Shown in pieces: positions 1 through 11,029 of a stretch of 64,000 nt of DNA. The translations under genes were made by a program, and so were the position numbers. Numbering within the stretch: position 1 is the stretch's first letter; each line of letters starts with the position of its first letter. The notes beneath the pieces were generated by a model. It was not told where the DNA came from. It made no database searches and saw nothing but the letters and a program-made list of their open reading frames with translations. Origin of the DNA: Canna indica (taxonomy: Eukaryota > Streptophyta > Magnoliopsida > Zingiberales > Cannaceae); assembly GCA_034359265.1 (NCBI GenBank), contig CP136898.1, positions 1,614,501 to 1,678,500 of the forward strand, written 5' to 3'.

Positions 1-109
1 GAGTTTGATTTTTTGTTTAATATTTTTCATAAAACTTAAATTATAAATATATAATGAAAATTTTAAACAAATATATTTACCATAATGTATACAGCGGGGT
101 TGTCGATGT

Positions 110-1030
110 ACTGCCCTGTCCCATGTACTCGATGATGAGTCCGCTCAAACACCGCCATCGGGGAGGGTCACTGGACAGTCCTGTCGTCCAACATCGTCGT
201 CTAAATTTACCAAACAAATACATTAATTAGTACACAGAGTAACAAATAAAATATTTAATTAAAAGTAAGATATACTTACTATATGGTTCGCGTGCACTGC
301 AAATGCAATAGAGCCGTCAGTGTGACACGCTCCTCCCCCCGACATGCGGTTTCTAGCTGGTCCTATATATTCGGAGTAATCCAATCGGGGCCGTATCCTC
401 GAGTCTTCGCAATGTTATTGGTCCCAGCTCGGGCCATCGCCTGGGACCGGGCCTGCCCTAGTTGCCCGTTGTACCTCACCCGGGAAATAGCCTCCCAGGC
501 AGCGTAAATGAAGGACCTCTGGTCCTTGGCCCATGTATAGCGAGCCTGCAAAATAATAATATTAGTACCAATATTAATCGTCATGCATGTATATAAAAAA
601 ATAATAATACGTGCCTCAAACTCGCGCCATAGCATGTCGACGTGCTCTCTAGGCACGTGACATCACGTGGGTCATGCCCCGTGCATGTATCGTCGAATGG
701 TAGACGATATGCTCCTTGGCACTTCTTCTTGCTTGAAACTACACAACAAAAATAAAATTTAATATTATATTATGATATAATGCATTTGTAATGATTCATA
801 ATTCATGATATATTACCACTCCTCAATCACACTAATGAATCTACGTGACTCTGTGGTTGGTGGAGCTTGCCACCTGTTCGGCCCGCGTGGTCGCTTGTGT
901 CTGGATGTACTAGCCTCAGCGGTATCATTGGCAAGAGGATCAGCAGCAGGAGTAAGTGTTGGAGTCTCATCGATCGGAGACTCCGAAGCTCTCCAGCGAC
1001 GATAACCACGACCAAATATATCTGTCGAAT
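110..1030 (-). pseudogene. Second CACTA gene (Transposase_24-like, TNPA-type), exon remnants
   Basis: The minus strand carries the same exon series as the gene at 16665-18113. The first exon lies around 827-1024 (SESPIDETP then PRGPNRWQ), the next around 610-760 (EHVDMLWREFEA), then the exon around 270-550 (YTWAKDQRSFIYAAWEAISR, RYNGQLGQAR), and a short exon around 115-210. Intron positions are conserved. The first exon is changed at its end relative to the other copy, and a substitution in the large exon brings a stop close to the region read as TPNI. In En/Spm-type elements this protein is thought to bind the subterminal repeats. The last exon lies outside the window, so the state of the whole gene cannot be judged. 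Confidence 0.7.
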
Positions 1031-1094
1031 ATGCATATAATTAGATTATTATATATATAGTAGAGATATATTTAATATAAGATATACTTTATAA

Positions 1095-2075
1095 TTATTC
1101 ATCATCATCTGAGTAATAGTCTTTGAATTTTTCATCTTCTTCATCTCCAACTTCCTTAATTTTATAATCGTCATCATCAGCATATTCAACTTCTAATTGA
1201 ATTGACGTCGTGTTTGCATCCTCGAGTATTGGAATAATACGATCTACAGCATGAGGATCATTTTCTTGATAGAAACCATCTATCACATCAGGTAGCGGCT
1301 CATTTTCTCCTACTATCGGATCAATTTTTCCTCTACCTTTAGTCTTACAGACTACACGCCAATCTGCTCTATCTTTATTTCGAGCCGGATACTTCGCGTA
1401 ATATACATGTTCGGCTTGTGATGCCAATATAAAAGGCTCATTTGTTGTCAATTTGGATTTGAAATTAACTTCAACAAGTTTATATTTTGGATGAACTTCA
1501 TCCCCCTTTCTGCTGTATCGAACCAATAACATCTAAATAGGATAGCTGATTTCAAGCTGAAGTAGTGCAACTCTATCACTTCTTCCACCAGTCCATAAAA
1601 ATTCATATCACATTCAACATAGGTTGTCTCTTTCACGCAAACCCCGACATTCATCATCTTCTTTGTAAATGCATATTCAACCGTGTGAAATTTGTACTCA
1701 TTAACAAAATATCCGCTATAACACGATACTAGTCACGGCGGTCCACTAACAAACTCAAAAATTCTTTCATCTATTTCAGTTATGTGATCTTTGCTGTAAG
1801 CCTGAATCCAAGTAGGAAAATCACGATTTCGTAATCTCTCCAATTTTTGATCGTTGTGAATAGAGTATTTTTGCACTATTTCAATATCAAATATTTCAAT
1901 GAATTGTTCAATCTTAGTACAATTGAGTAATACATACAAGTGTGCCAAATGATACTCTTCGTCGCTTAAATGTCGAGATGAACGAGAACCAAAAGTACGA
2001 CTAGATTGACAAAATATATTTAAACGTCAATCTGAATGTTCATCTGAATGTCGAACTCTTTCGTCGTCTGAATAA
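1095..2075 (-). pseudogene. TNPD-like CACTA transposase, C-terminal fragment
   Basis: Three consecutive minus-strand reading frames (1733-1948, 1448-1657 and 1095-1532) align end to end with the C-terminal part of the transposase at 13636-16587, including the DUF4216-like stretch with FYGLVEEVIELHYF and the acidic tail ending in YYSDDDE. Breaks are visible. Near 1735 the reading frame is interrupted after FEFVSG. Near 1500 the sequence around AERGMK has lost two bases compared with the other copy, which shifts the frame. The Glu-rich run before the tail is also shorter than in the other copy. The protein would have bound and cut the transposon ends in the nucleus; this fragment cannot. Confidence 0.85.
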
Positions 2076-2267
2076 GTACTAGTGTACGAATTATGGTGAT
2101 AATTTAGTTTATTAATTAAAAATGTCAATAAAAGATAGCTCTCAATGGGTTAATTTGTTGATGTTTTTTATTTGTCTTATTTGGAAGAAAATGAATAGTA
2201 TAATATTATCACTTAAGAGTCGAAAACAATGAAGGTTGGTGTCGGGTCAACAATAAATAGTACTCCG

Positions 2268-2269
<2 letters not shown>

Positions 2270-2298
<29 letters not shown>

Positions 2299-2300
2299 AA
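2270..2300. repeat. ATT trinucleotide microsatellite
   Basis: About eight to nine uninterrupted TTA units. Similar short ATT tracts recur at 2922-2942, 34678-34704 and 56279-56312, inside the related upstream blocks, so the tract is part of the duplicated sequence. Confidence 0.9.
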
Positions 2301-2319
2301 GGAAATGAATAATATAATA

Positions 2320-3480
2320 TTACCATAGCTTGTGGGTGAGAGAGACCACACGTCTCTTCCAGTTTTCAATAATGCAACCTATTTACGTTGAAATTTGATT
2401 TAATTGAGAATTTATTTATTGCTAAATTAATTACACGTGCTCATCCTTATCTTATTATGTAGATGAGTTAGTAACCTATTTTATCCTTAGACTATAGTTC
2501 GATTATCAAGTGGATTCATAAATTCACATCATTATAGTGCAGAAAAATTAAAAGAATAGTATTGATGATAATACAGTGTAAGTTGTTTAAAAATTTAAAA
2601 TTTAAATTCTAGTATAATCATCTATTTTTACTTAACTTTATTTAAATGAGGTGAAACATAATTTAATAATATATGGTATGATATATTATTGTATGGTATG
2701 ATATTTTAAAAATTATTATTTTATTTAAAAGGATGATATGATGATATGATTAAATGATAGTAGTTAAGTCGATAATAGATGATAAAAAATAATTTAATCT
2801 GATATAAATATATAAAGTGCATTAAAAAATTATAATTTTTAATTAAATATATTTTTGAAATAAATAAGATTTTAATATTCAAAAATGATTAATGTGGTGT
2901 CAGGGCAATCATAAATAGTAATTTATTATTATTATTATTATCTCAAATGAACAATAATTAATTTCGTCTCTTCGGGTGAAAAGTTAAATAATACGATCAA
3001 TATATATTCATTTGCTGCATTAATATTTTTTAAATAATAAATTAGTATTTTCTTGTAATAAATTAATTGAAAAGTCCTTTAAAAAAAAGAGATACAATTA
3101 ATGATATTCTTTACTCTTAAGTTGATAAAATTTTAGTACTATATATAAATATAATTGGACAAACGTAGGATGTTTATTTCATATGATAAAAGGAATACGT
3201 ACGATAAGATATTGGTTTATATTCATTGATTAGTTTAATTAATGCATATATATGAAACTAATTATTTTTAATATTTCATTGTTTATTTTCCTGTTAACCA
3301 AATGAATCAAAAGTACGAACCAAATGAATCAAAAGTATAAACATACGTAAAGAAAATGCTAATTAAATGTGAATATGAGCATGATAATCATTAAATATCC
3401 GTAGACTTGATGGGATATGCACGTGCATTAGTTAGACTTGAATTTTGACAATGACACTGGAGAAATAAATTTTAGCTTAA
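2320..3480. repeat. Upstream block of the OMT array, copy 1
   Basis: This non-coding stretch is repeated in pieces at 34105-35170 (from GGGTGAGAGAGACC onward) and at 54990-57420, upstream of OMT4. Shared landmarks include ACACGTGCTCATCCTTATCT, the AAAAGAGATACAATTAATGA stretch and TAGACTTGAATTTTGACAAT. I see no coding potential and no structural RNA. It supports the view that the ancestral duplicated unit reached several kb upstream of the methyltransferase gene. Confidence 0.7.
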
Positions 3481-4255
3481 ATATTTTGAAAATGACATGT
3501 GATAATTTATATAGTGATAAAGATAATTTTAATCCAAAATATATTTAAAGGAGTAAATCTAATTTTTTTAAAATATTTTAGGGACAAATTTGCATCATTT
3601 TCAATACTTCAGGAGTAAATTTGCATATTTTTCAATACTTTAGAGGCAAATTTTGCCCGTTTCCTTTGAATAAAATAGATATGGTGCCCAAATAACATGT
3701 TTTATGTTCATTGCACGATTTCTGCAAGTTTGATTTCTATTTTAGAATTTGAACAAATACTTTAGTAAATTTTTTGATAAATATAAATTTTAAAGATGAA
3801 ACAAAAATAATATTCAAAAAGATACTTCTTAATTACTAAAATAAAAAGTTGATTAAATTTAATTATTAGTAACTGGTCCGGTCCGACCAGAAAGTTCGGG
3901 GATATTCCCGTCCAAATTCAAAATCGGGACGAGACCGGGACAAAATTACGATGCTTCATATTTGAGACTAAAACTGGGACACATATTTGTGTCCCGACTC
4001 AAAATTGGGATGGAATCGAGACATACCAAATCTCGACCCATCCGACCTGAACTAACCCCTACTATGTTGGTTGGTTTCTTATTACAATGATAAGTGACTG
4101 AAGCTATTCATATCTTTGAGTAAACACTCCAGTTACAATACAAAGTATAATTGTCAAACTTATATTTTCTTGATTTTGATAAAGATGATATCAATATCAT
4201 TCTTATAGTGTTAATTAGAATCACATTAATGATAATAATATATAAAAGAAAAAAT
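3481..4255. other. AT-rich intergenic DNA with decayed repeat fragments
   Basis: No gene is visible. At 3540-3660 there is a half copy of the inverted-repeat element at 4256-4565 (the TTTGCATATTTTTCAATACT motif). At 3870-4060 lies a GGGAC/CCCGA-rich stretch similar to degenerate hAT-type repeats elsewhere in the window. Confidence 0.5.
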
Positions 4256-4565
4256 GATTAAATTTGTCCCTCAAGTATTGAAAAGGATACAAATTTGACC
4301 TTAAAATATTGAAAAAGATTCATATTTGCCTCTTTAAATATGTTTTGGGCCAAAATTGCCTTTGTCACTACATAATTGTCACGTGTCATTTTCCATCGGC
4401 ATCTTATGTGGCCGAGCTGCACTTGCCACGTGGGATTCCGTTAACGAGAAGGGCAAAAATGATCCAATTATGTAACGTCGAGGGCAATTTTGATAAAAAA
4501 CATAGTTGAGGAGTAAATTTGCATATTTTTCAATACTTCAATGATAAATTTGACCATTTTCCCAT
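4256..4565. mobile_element. MITE with long inverted ends
   Basis: The two ends are imperfect inverted repeats of about 60-70 bp. The left end reads AAATTTGTCCCTCAAGTATT, and the reverse complement of the right end reads AAATTTATCATTGAAGTATT; both continue into GAAAA then CAAATTT. The roughly 310-bp element has no coding capacity apart from chance frames. The superfamily is uncertain; Mutator-like is a guess from the long inverted ends. Confidence 0.65.
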
Positions 4566-5130
4566 ATCGAACTGGATCAAAACATGACATCAAATAGATC
4601 CATCTAATATTAATATTCTATAAGGAATTTGTGTTAATATATATATAGAATGATCTTAAATCCATAGGCAATATATAAATATTATTTTATATTTTAATCA
4701 AAAATTCAAAATTTATAGATATACCACTTCACGTAATTCATGAGTGTTGATTGAAATATAAACTTAAACACTCTACATTATTATATTATATAAATATGTA
4801 ATTGGGAGGAGTGTGCATGAGTATCGAATAAATTCAAAATCGATTATAACCTAACCGATCGAGTAGGTTTTGAGAAGATCTGAATTAGGTTTGGGTAGGA
4901 TTCGAGATAAAAATTAAGGAATCGATATCCGAAATTTGTTCATTTACAGGTTTCTTTATTGTGATCTATTTTGAAACGTGTTATGTAGTATGTTAGAATA
5001 TGTTGGAATCTATTATTAAAATTTATTAGAATCTGTTCTAAAACTTATAAATGAACCGATTTCACGTTCTAATATTATAGGATCTGGTTCTAAAACTTAG
5101 AAATCGATCGTATACAAAATTATAAGATAT
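4566..5130. other. OMT1 distal upstream DNA
   Basis: No gene is seen. The piece at 4570-4700 is also found upstream of OMT4 at 57130-57280 (the CATCAAATAGATCCATCTAA region), again linking the two upstream regions. At 4800-5100 there is a GGTTTTGAGAAGATCTGA-type degenerate repeat resembling the sequences at 10369-10760 and 30190-30720. Confidence 0.5.
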
Positions 5131-5150
5131 AATTTGAATATCAGGAAAAA

Positions 5151-5158
5151 TATAAATA
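5151..5158 (+). promoter_or_regulatory. Possible TATA box of OMT1
   Basis: TATAAATA lies 182 bases before the OMT1 ATG. The proximal region of OMT1 differs from those of OMT2 and OMT4: the TATATA element they have before the shared CCAATCGAGCCTTCC stretch is missing, and a C/G-rich tract sits there instead. This box is the best remaining candidate but the distance is long. A second candidate, TATAAAG, lies near 5211. Confidence 0.35.
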
Positions 5159-5244
5159 CCCAAATCCGCTCATCCCTGGTCCTCAATTTGATAAAATGTA
5201 AAATATTAAATATAAAGATATTACTTTACAAAAATATCATAACC

Positions 5245-5276
5245 CTCCCCCCCCCCCGCCCGCCCGCCCGCCCCCC
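5245..5276. repeat. C-rich / CCCG simple repeat before OMT1
   Basis: A run of about 12 C is followed by four CCCG units and another C run, within the likely 5' untranslated or core promoter region. It is absent from the other three copies, so it is a private change of OMT1. Confidence 0.85.
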
Positions 5277-5310
5277 AAGGGACCAATCGAGCCTTCCAAG
5301 CGACCAAGGC

Positions 5311-5336
5311 GAGAGAGAGAGAGAGAGAGAGAGAGA
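5311..5336 (+). repeat. (GA)n tract in the OMT1 5' leader
   Basis: About 13 GA units end three bases before the ATG. The same position carries GA repeats of different length in OMT2 (11013-11026), OMT3 (39149-39162) and OMT4 (58023-58046). GA/CT tracts in plant leaders can bind BBR/BPC GAGA-binding proteins; that role here is inferred. Confidence 0.85.
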
Positions 5337-5339
5337 GCA

Positions 5340-6551
5340 ATGGCGAGTTGTGGTGAAAAGAGTAGTAGTATTCCCACCGTGGAGGAGCTGGAAGCCCTCG
5401 GCGATGTGTGGAACCAGACCTTCAGCTTCGTCACCTCCATGTCCCTCAAATGCGCCGTGGAGCTCGGCATCCCCGACGCCATCCACGGCAACGGCGGCTC
5501 CATCATTCTCCCCCATCTCGCCACCGCCCTCTCGATCGCACCCGCCAAGCTCTCCGCCCTCCGCTGCCTCATGCGCCTCCTCGTCCACAACGGCTGCTTT
5601 GCCAAGCAGGCCAAAAGCAGCGCGGACGAGGACGACATCTACGTCCTGACGCCCATGTCCAAGCTCCTCGTGAGCTCAAAGCACACGGGGATGCCGAATC
5701 TTGTGATGCTGGAGCTGCACCCGCTCTTGATCGAGATGTGGCTTTCGATGGGCTCGTGGTTCCACGGGACCGCGCCCACGGTGTTCGAAGCGACCGTAGG
5801 GAAGGGGGTCTTCGATATGCTGCCGGAGAACACGGAGTTCTCCGCCTTGGTCAACGCGGGGGTGGAGGGGGACTCGCGGCTGGTGGGGGAGGTCCTGGTG
5901 AAGAGGCACCGGGAGGTGTTCGACGGAATGGATTCGCTGGTGGAAGTCACGGGGCGCATGCACGGGCACGGCGCCATGACGGCCATCATCGCCGAGGCCT
6001 TCCCGCACATGAAATGCTCGATTCTGGACCTGCCCCACTTCGTCGACGTGGCTGCCGCCAACTGCAAAACGCCGTCCAACTTGGATTTTGTTTCGGGCGA
6101 CATGTTCGACCATATACCATCGGCCGACCTTCTTCTGCTCAAGGTCGGTCAATCAATTGCATAACTTAATTAACAAGATCTGATATATATATATATATAT
6201 GGGCAAATTAACTAATGAATCAATCATATATATATATATATACTGCAGTGGGTGCTGATGACATGGAACGACGAGGACTGCGTGAAGATATTGAAGCGTT
6301 GCAGGGAGGCAATCGAGGCATCCAAGGACAAGGGAGGAAAAGTACTCATCGTCGACATGGTTCTCAAAGATTCAGAGAGGTACGATAAGTCGACGGAAAC
6401 GCAGTTGTTCTTCGACACGCTGATGATGGTGGCGAGAGGAGCAAAGCAACGGGAAGAGCACGAATGGGGGAAACTCTTCACTGAAGCCGGCTTCTCTAAC
6501 TACAAGATCACTCCTTTCGGATTGCGGTCGTTGATCGAGGTCTACCCTTGA
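5340..6551 (+). CDS. OMT1: class-II plant O-methyltransferase-like protein
   Basis: Exon 1 is 5340-6143 and exon 2 is 6249-6551; the 105-bp intron (6144-6248) is phase 0, with donor AAG|GTCGGT and acceptor CTGCAG|TGG. The product is 368 residues, the usual family length. An N-terminal dimerisation domain (about 15-110; MSLKCAVELGIPD, YVLTPMSKLL) precedes the S-adenosylmethionine domain: DLPHF at 230-234, GDMF at 253-256, Lys268, C-terminal GLRSLIEVYP. It is most like resveratrol/flavonoid OMTs, which methylate phenolic hydroxyls in the cytosol. Two oddities: the glycine-rich loop reads VEVTGRMHGHG (201-211) rather than VDVGGGTG, and the catalytic His after KW is Met272 with Thr273 after it. 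Compared with OMT2 and OMT3 it has private changes at 163-177 (ENTEFSALVNAGVEG). The start is the first ATG after the GA tract, giving MASC as in the paralogues. Substrate unknown; activity uncertain. Confidence 0.93.
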
Positions 6552-8485
6552 ATATATCTTGATCCCTGATGTCACCAGAGCATATATATATATGCAGTAT
6601 GCATGGAATCGATCGTACGATATATTGTCGTGTGTAATGTTGGTTGTGTGTTCCAGTACTTGAAAGCGCGCAGTACGATATATTGTTGTGTAATGTTGGT
6701 TATATGTATGTGAGCCATAAATAAGCAGGTATTTGCATGTGAATATCTTGATATCAGTTGCATATTTGTGAATATATATAATCAGTTGCATATTTAATTT
6801 ATTTTCTCTTTTGTTTTATGAGATGGTCCAAATTTTTCTTCTCGATCACACTTGCAAAATTAACATTGTTATCTTCCATTTGAATATTGTGTCTTCAAAG
6901 CCTGTCCTCTCGAGCACGATCGAGCCACATGTGCTCTTCCATTTTCATATTTTGATATATGGATATATTGCGTTTATTGACACCATGTTCCTTTTGTGGA
7001 TATTTGTCCACATGGTTCTTTTTGTGATTTGCAATTCCGAACCATCTTTTATTCTTCCAAGAAGGTGTCTCCATGCATCAACATTAAATCATTCATTCAT
7101 GCACCATTTTGATTAATGTACGTACGTACCAAGGCTTATTTTACTAGGTTCACGTACATCCCAATTAGTGGAGGAATTTCAAAGCCACATGAGAGCATCC
7201 AAATTCTCCAAAAAGGAAGGGGTGCCAAGGAATTTACAAAGCTTAATCATTCTATTTTCGCATATAGTTACCCTCCAAGCAATACTCCACGGTTTTCAAT
7301 GCATTATTTGTGGTCATTGCATTTATATCGGTCTAAGAACTTATAAACCATTATTTGTGGTCACTAGAAGATGCATTAGAGTTTTCAATGTCCACATCAC
7401 TCTTTAATTAAAGGATATGGATGTTTCATCCCATTTCTGAATCCAAATTGTACGTTTTTAAATTATTATATATATAACATTTATATTTGTGATGACTTAT
7501 ACATCATTATTTGTAGCCACAAGAAAATGTCCTAGGGTTTTCAATGTCCACATCACTCTTTAATTAGAGGGCGTGGACGCATTATAGAATTTTTGAACCC
7601 AAAATTGTACCTTTTAAAGTAATATAGGCTGCTAATTAATTTTGGATTGCCTGATTTTTTATTAATGATTATATTTGGTTTGATTTATTGTGATATTTAA
7701 ATTTGGATATGTTTTCATTTATTTTAAGTTTCAATAATCTTTTTACAGGGTTAAAAGGGAGAGAATTCTATCCTGTTAAAGTTTCAGAATTTTAATTATT
7801 TTTATTAATTTATTATTTTTAAATTATTGTTTCATTTGATTTATATTTAGAAAGCTTCCAAATGATAACGATGTCCAAATTTTGGAGGCATAAATTCAAC
7901 TGAGTTTGCTACATAGTTTATTTAATCGAATTATATATTAAGACAAATATAATAATTTATCGTATAATTGACATAAATAAATGAATTGAATATAAGTGAA
8001 ATAAATTTATAAATTTAAAATATATAAACAAATAATTCGAATAAAAACTAATTAAGCTAGTTAATCACGGTTGGACTCAACCAACTTGTTTGATAAAAAC
8101 AAATTGACATATCCCAATTAGTTTTTCGAATATCACTCAATGCCCTATATATGATATATAAGGTCGATATATCGCTTAATCAGCATGCATTGCCGGGCAT
8201 AAAGCTACTAAGCTAGCATTTATATATCTCATCACATAACTTAATTATTCATATATTATAGAAGTGCTTTATATATGCTCATCATAATACCAGTCTTTTT
8301 CTTTTAATCAATTTACATATTTACATGTAGTCTGACCACGATTAGATTTGCAATTTGATGATAACATACCTGGTGAAGAAAAACTTGGCATCATTATGGA
8401 CATTTTTACGTTTTATGATCTAATTAAGCTTTGTAATTTCGTTTATATATATATATAAACGATCAAATTAGGTTGGACTAAAAGT
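6552..8485. repeat. OMT1 3' flank, present in four copies or part copies
   Basis: No gene is supported. The sequence is repeated after OMT2 (12260-13340, continuing at 18846-19699), partly after OMT3 (40370-40783) and at 61979-63116. Short reading frames at 6811-7407 are shared with the OMT2 flank but are not preserved as proteins, so I treat them as chance. The 3' untranslated region of OMT1 probably lies within the first few hundred bases (TTGTGTAATGTTGG motif). Confidence 0.75.
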
Positions 8486-9230
8486 TGTTAGAGAATTTGG
8501 AATAATTTTATACGGGATCCATAAAATTTAAATTCGGTGAGAAAAATGAAAAATCAAATTTGATAATAATAATGTAGAAAAATAAAAGACACAAGGGGAT
8601 TAACATGATTCAGACTCGGCGGGACACGTGCTGATCCTACGTCCACGGGGAAAAGATGAGACTGTTTTATTAAATTCAGAAAATAATTTTTATAATAAGA
8701 GTGCAATAATCTAAATTTCATTCAGAATACAATAAATTGTCTTAAATTAATTGAACTTAAAATTGATACTAAGTAGATGCACTGTCTTTGTAAGATCTGC
8801 TTTAAAACTATACTCATGTTGTTGTATGTCGGAAACTGAGAAGAGGCACTCCTTAGGAAAAAGATCGTAGCAGCACTTTTAATTTTCTGAATATCTGAAA
8901 TTATCATATGGAGGAATTTTCTCTTGGTGTGAGGTGAACTTAGAATTCAATATTCGGCCTCCTTTTATAGTAAAAAGAGCCGACCTTGTATTCCGCGAGA
9001 ATGATGTCTGTTAGCAATTTATTCGGCAGCTTGGCAGTAGCTGATTGGGTTACAAAACAAGATTTAATTTGATACGTTGATTTAATTATAAGCTGCGGTG
9101 GAATTCTTCAATTTGATAACTTTTCAAATTGCGTGGGAATTGCTTAAAAGAAATCTTCAATTTGATCGTCTTTTGCTCCGAAATCTGTGCAGCAACAACG
9201 TTGGCACCATGTGTGCTGCACAGGGTGCCA
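8486..9230 (-). mobile_element. Ancient solo-LTR-like insertion within the duplicated unit (copy A)
   Basis: The block starts at TGTTAGAGAATTTGG and contains CACAAGGGGATTAACATGAT followed by CCTACGTCCACGGGG, an arrangement typical of plant copia LTRs. The minus strand has a good TATA element (CTATAAAAGGAGG, near 8960). The same block occurs at 19700-20430 and 63117-63640, at the same place in each unit, so it inserted before the duplications. The right end is not certain and no coding region or primer site is attached. Confidence 0.45.
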
Positions 9231-9734
9231 TAGGCAGCCGATGGGGGGCTCGGCCCACTCGCCTGGCCCGCTTAGGCCGGGCCGGGCTGAGTCCCATAGA
9301 CAAATCCTTGCATGGCCTGCCTGCTAGACCCATGAGCAGACTCCGATTCAGCTCTTCTCAACGTAATAAAGATTCAATGAATTCATTCATAAATTGATCA
9401 AATTATAAACTCCAATTTAGATCCAATCCGACTCGTTGGATTCGGTTCGGACCCAATTTGAGTCAACCTCTAACAAAAGTTCTAAATGATGTAGCTAACC
9501 ACTCGTTTTTCTGGATCCATGTGGTAGTTCCTTTGGATGAAGACACACACGTATATATACACCGTATCTAAATACAATGCACTGATATCAGCTCGAACTG
9601 ATTCAAACTATATATATACAGTTTAAATTAATAATATTAATTTATAACTTATATAACTTAGATTAATAATATTTAAATTTTGATTAAGAAAAATAATAAA
9701 TAAATAAAATGATGGATAGAATGGTGCTGGCGCG
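9231..9734. other. Spacer between OMT1 and OMT2, middle part
   Basis: No gene. It contains a GGCCCGCTTAGGCCGGGCCG stretch at 9255-9290. The part 9296-9408 is missing from unit B, where CACTA element TE2 lies instead. From about 9409 onward unit B continues at 29059. Confidence 0.6.
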
Positions 9735-10118
9735 TAGGGCTGTTCATTGGGTTGATCCGACCAAATGAACACAAGAATCCGACCCGACCCGACCTATTTG
9801 GGTTGGGTTGGGTCGGGTCGGGTCGAGTAATCGGGTCAGGTTGGGTACAATTTGATCAAATCCGATCATAATCAGATCGGATCTCGGGTTTTAGAATTTT
9901 GAAATCCGATGATCCGATTATTTATATTTTTTAATTATTTTTAAATATTTATATTTTAAAAATATTTATTTTAAATAATTTTTTAATTTTTTAAAAAAAT
10001 ATTGTTAAAAAACTAATTTTTTATCTAAACGAGTAAACCCGACTACCCGACCAGACCCGATTACACTTGGTCGGGTTGAATCGATTTTTCTCCTAAATCC
10101 GACCCGTGAACACCCTTA
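9735..10118. mobile_element. hAT-type MITE, copy A
   Basis: Terminal inverted repeats begin TAGGGCTGTTCATTGGGTTG on the left and, reverse-complemented, TAAGGGTGTTCACGGGTCG on the right. The interior is rich in GGGTCG and CGACCC. A second copy lies at 29383-29754 with candidate 8-bp duplications CTCGCGCG and CTCACACG. The matching site upstream of OMT3 (38590-38610) lacks the element and reads straight from GTGCTCGCGCG into TTTCAATTATTTTATATGG. Confidence 0.75.
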
Positions 10119-10960
10119 CTCAGACGTGCGACTCGTTTCAATTATTTTATATGGTAGTAAGTTACTGAATACCTACGGAACCAGCATTTTTAAATAAAAT
10201 AAAATGATTCGAGAAATCAGAAAGCATCATATACATTATACAGAACCAGTGATCGACAGCCAATCTAATTAAGTTAGTTTAAACTATACAGAATGCTGAT
10301 AAAGCTACTACTGCAACGTGGATAAGGTGAATAATACAAAAATAACTCGATCATAAGAAAATAGGGGTGTGCACAAACATGGGTAGATCCGAAACTAGTT
10401 AATTAAAACATACTCGATTCAATAGTTTTCGAGTACCCAAATTAAATTTGAGTAGGATCTAAAAGAAATTAAGAAATTTGTTAAAATTGATCCCTTCCAA
10501 TTATTATTTAAACATATATATTAGGTACTTGGAACCTGAATATTCATAACCGATTAAGTATAATATAATTTATTTGATTTTAAATTATCCACAAGGACCA
10601 ATAAAAAAAATTATTATTTAATTTTTATAATTTTAGTCGTGGTGTAGTATAAATTTCTAAAGGTGAAATGAATAAATTTCAACATATATAGTATATATTT
10701 AGAATATGTATTATAACACAGGATTCGGGTAGGATTCTATTTTAAGTTCCAATAGATTAGGGTCCAAATTAATTCAGAACCTCGGAACTTGTACTATACA
10801 TGATAGATTCAGAGTATATATCATATAAAAAAAATATAGTGTATACCAAAACCTGCTTAGAAAATATAAAGTTACTTAAACACTTACATAGGAAGGTAAT
10901 TAAATACAATATACATATAGATAATGTATTTATATTGTAGAGTGGTCGAGTGGTAGTTCC
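10119..10960. repeat. OMT2 upstream block (copy A of the array's inter-gene sequence)
   Basis: This non-coding block corresponds to 29755-30790 in unit B and, in shortened form, to 38600-39080 before OMT3. Compared with unit B about 170 bp are missing here after CAACGTGGAT (10324). No gene is seen. Confidence 0.7.
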
Positions 10961-10970
10961 AAATCCTACA

Positions 10971-10976
10971 TATAAG
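10971..10976 (+). promoter_or_regulatory. TATA box of OMT2
   Basis: TATAAG lies 59 bases before the ATG and is followed by ATGATCCCAATCGAGCCTTCC, a core promoter also found at OMT4. Transcription would start near 11000, giving a leader of about 30 bases made mostly of the GA tract. Confidence 0.55.
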
Positions 10977-11029
10977 ACGGATGATCCCAATCGAGCCTTC
11001 CAGGGCAGCGGAGAGAGAGAGAGAGAGTA

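Larger units (their letters stand above)
1..2075 (-). mobile_element. CACTA (En/Spm) transposon, truncated at both ends of what is visible
   Basis: Read on the minus strand, this block matches the internal part of the CACTA element at 13341-18845: the C-terminal half of the TNPD-like transposase followed by the second, Transposase_24-type gene. The left part runs off the window. The right edge lies near 2075, in the sequence that corresponds to about 15600 of the other element, so the N-terminal half of the transposase and the 5' end are missing. Both genes carry frameshifts, so this is a dead copy. Confidence 0.85.

Noticed and set aside
5639..6142. Long minus-strand frame (167 residues) opposite OMT exon 1, repeated opposite OMT2 and OMT3
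   Set aside because: It is the antisense shadow of a GC-rich exon; changes between copies preserve the sense protein, and no start context or known domain is seen.
6811..7407. Reading frames in the OMT 3' flank that recur after OMT2
   Set aside because: Recurrence is explained by the segmental duplication; no domain, and composition is non-coding.
10936..10966. tRNA-like AGTGGTCGAGTGGTAG followed by GTTCCAAATCC
   Set aside because: A-box and B-box-like motifs are adjacent with no room for the anticodon arm, and no acceptor stem pairs.
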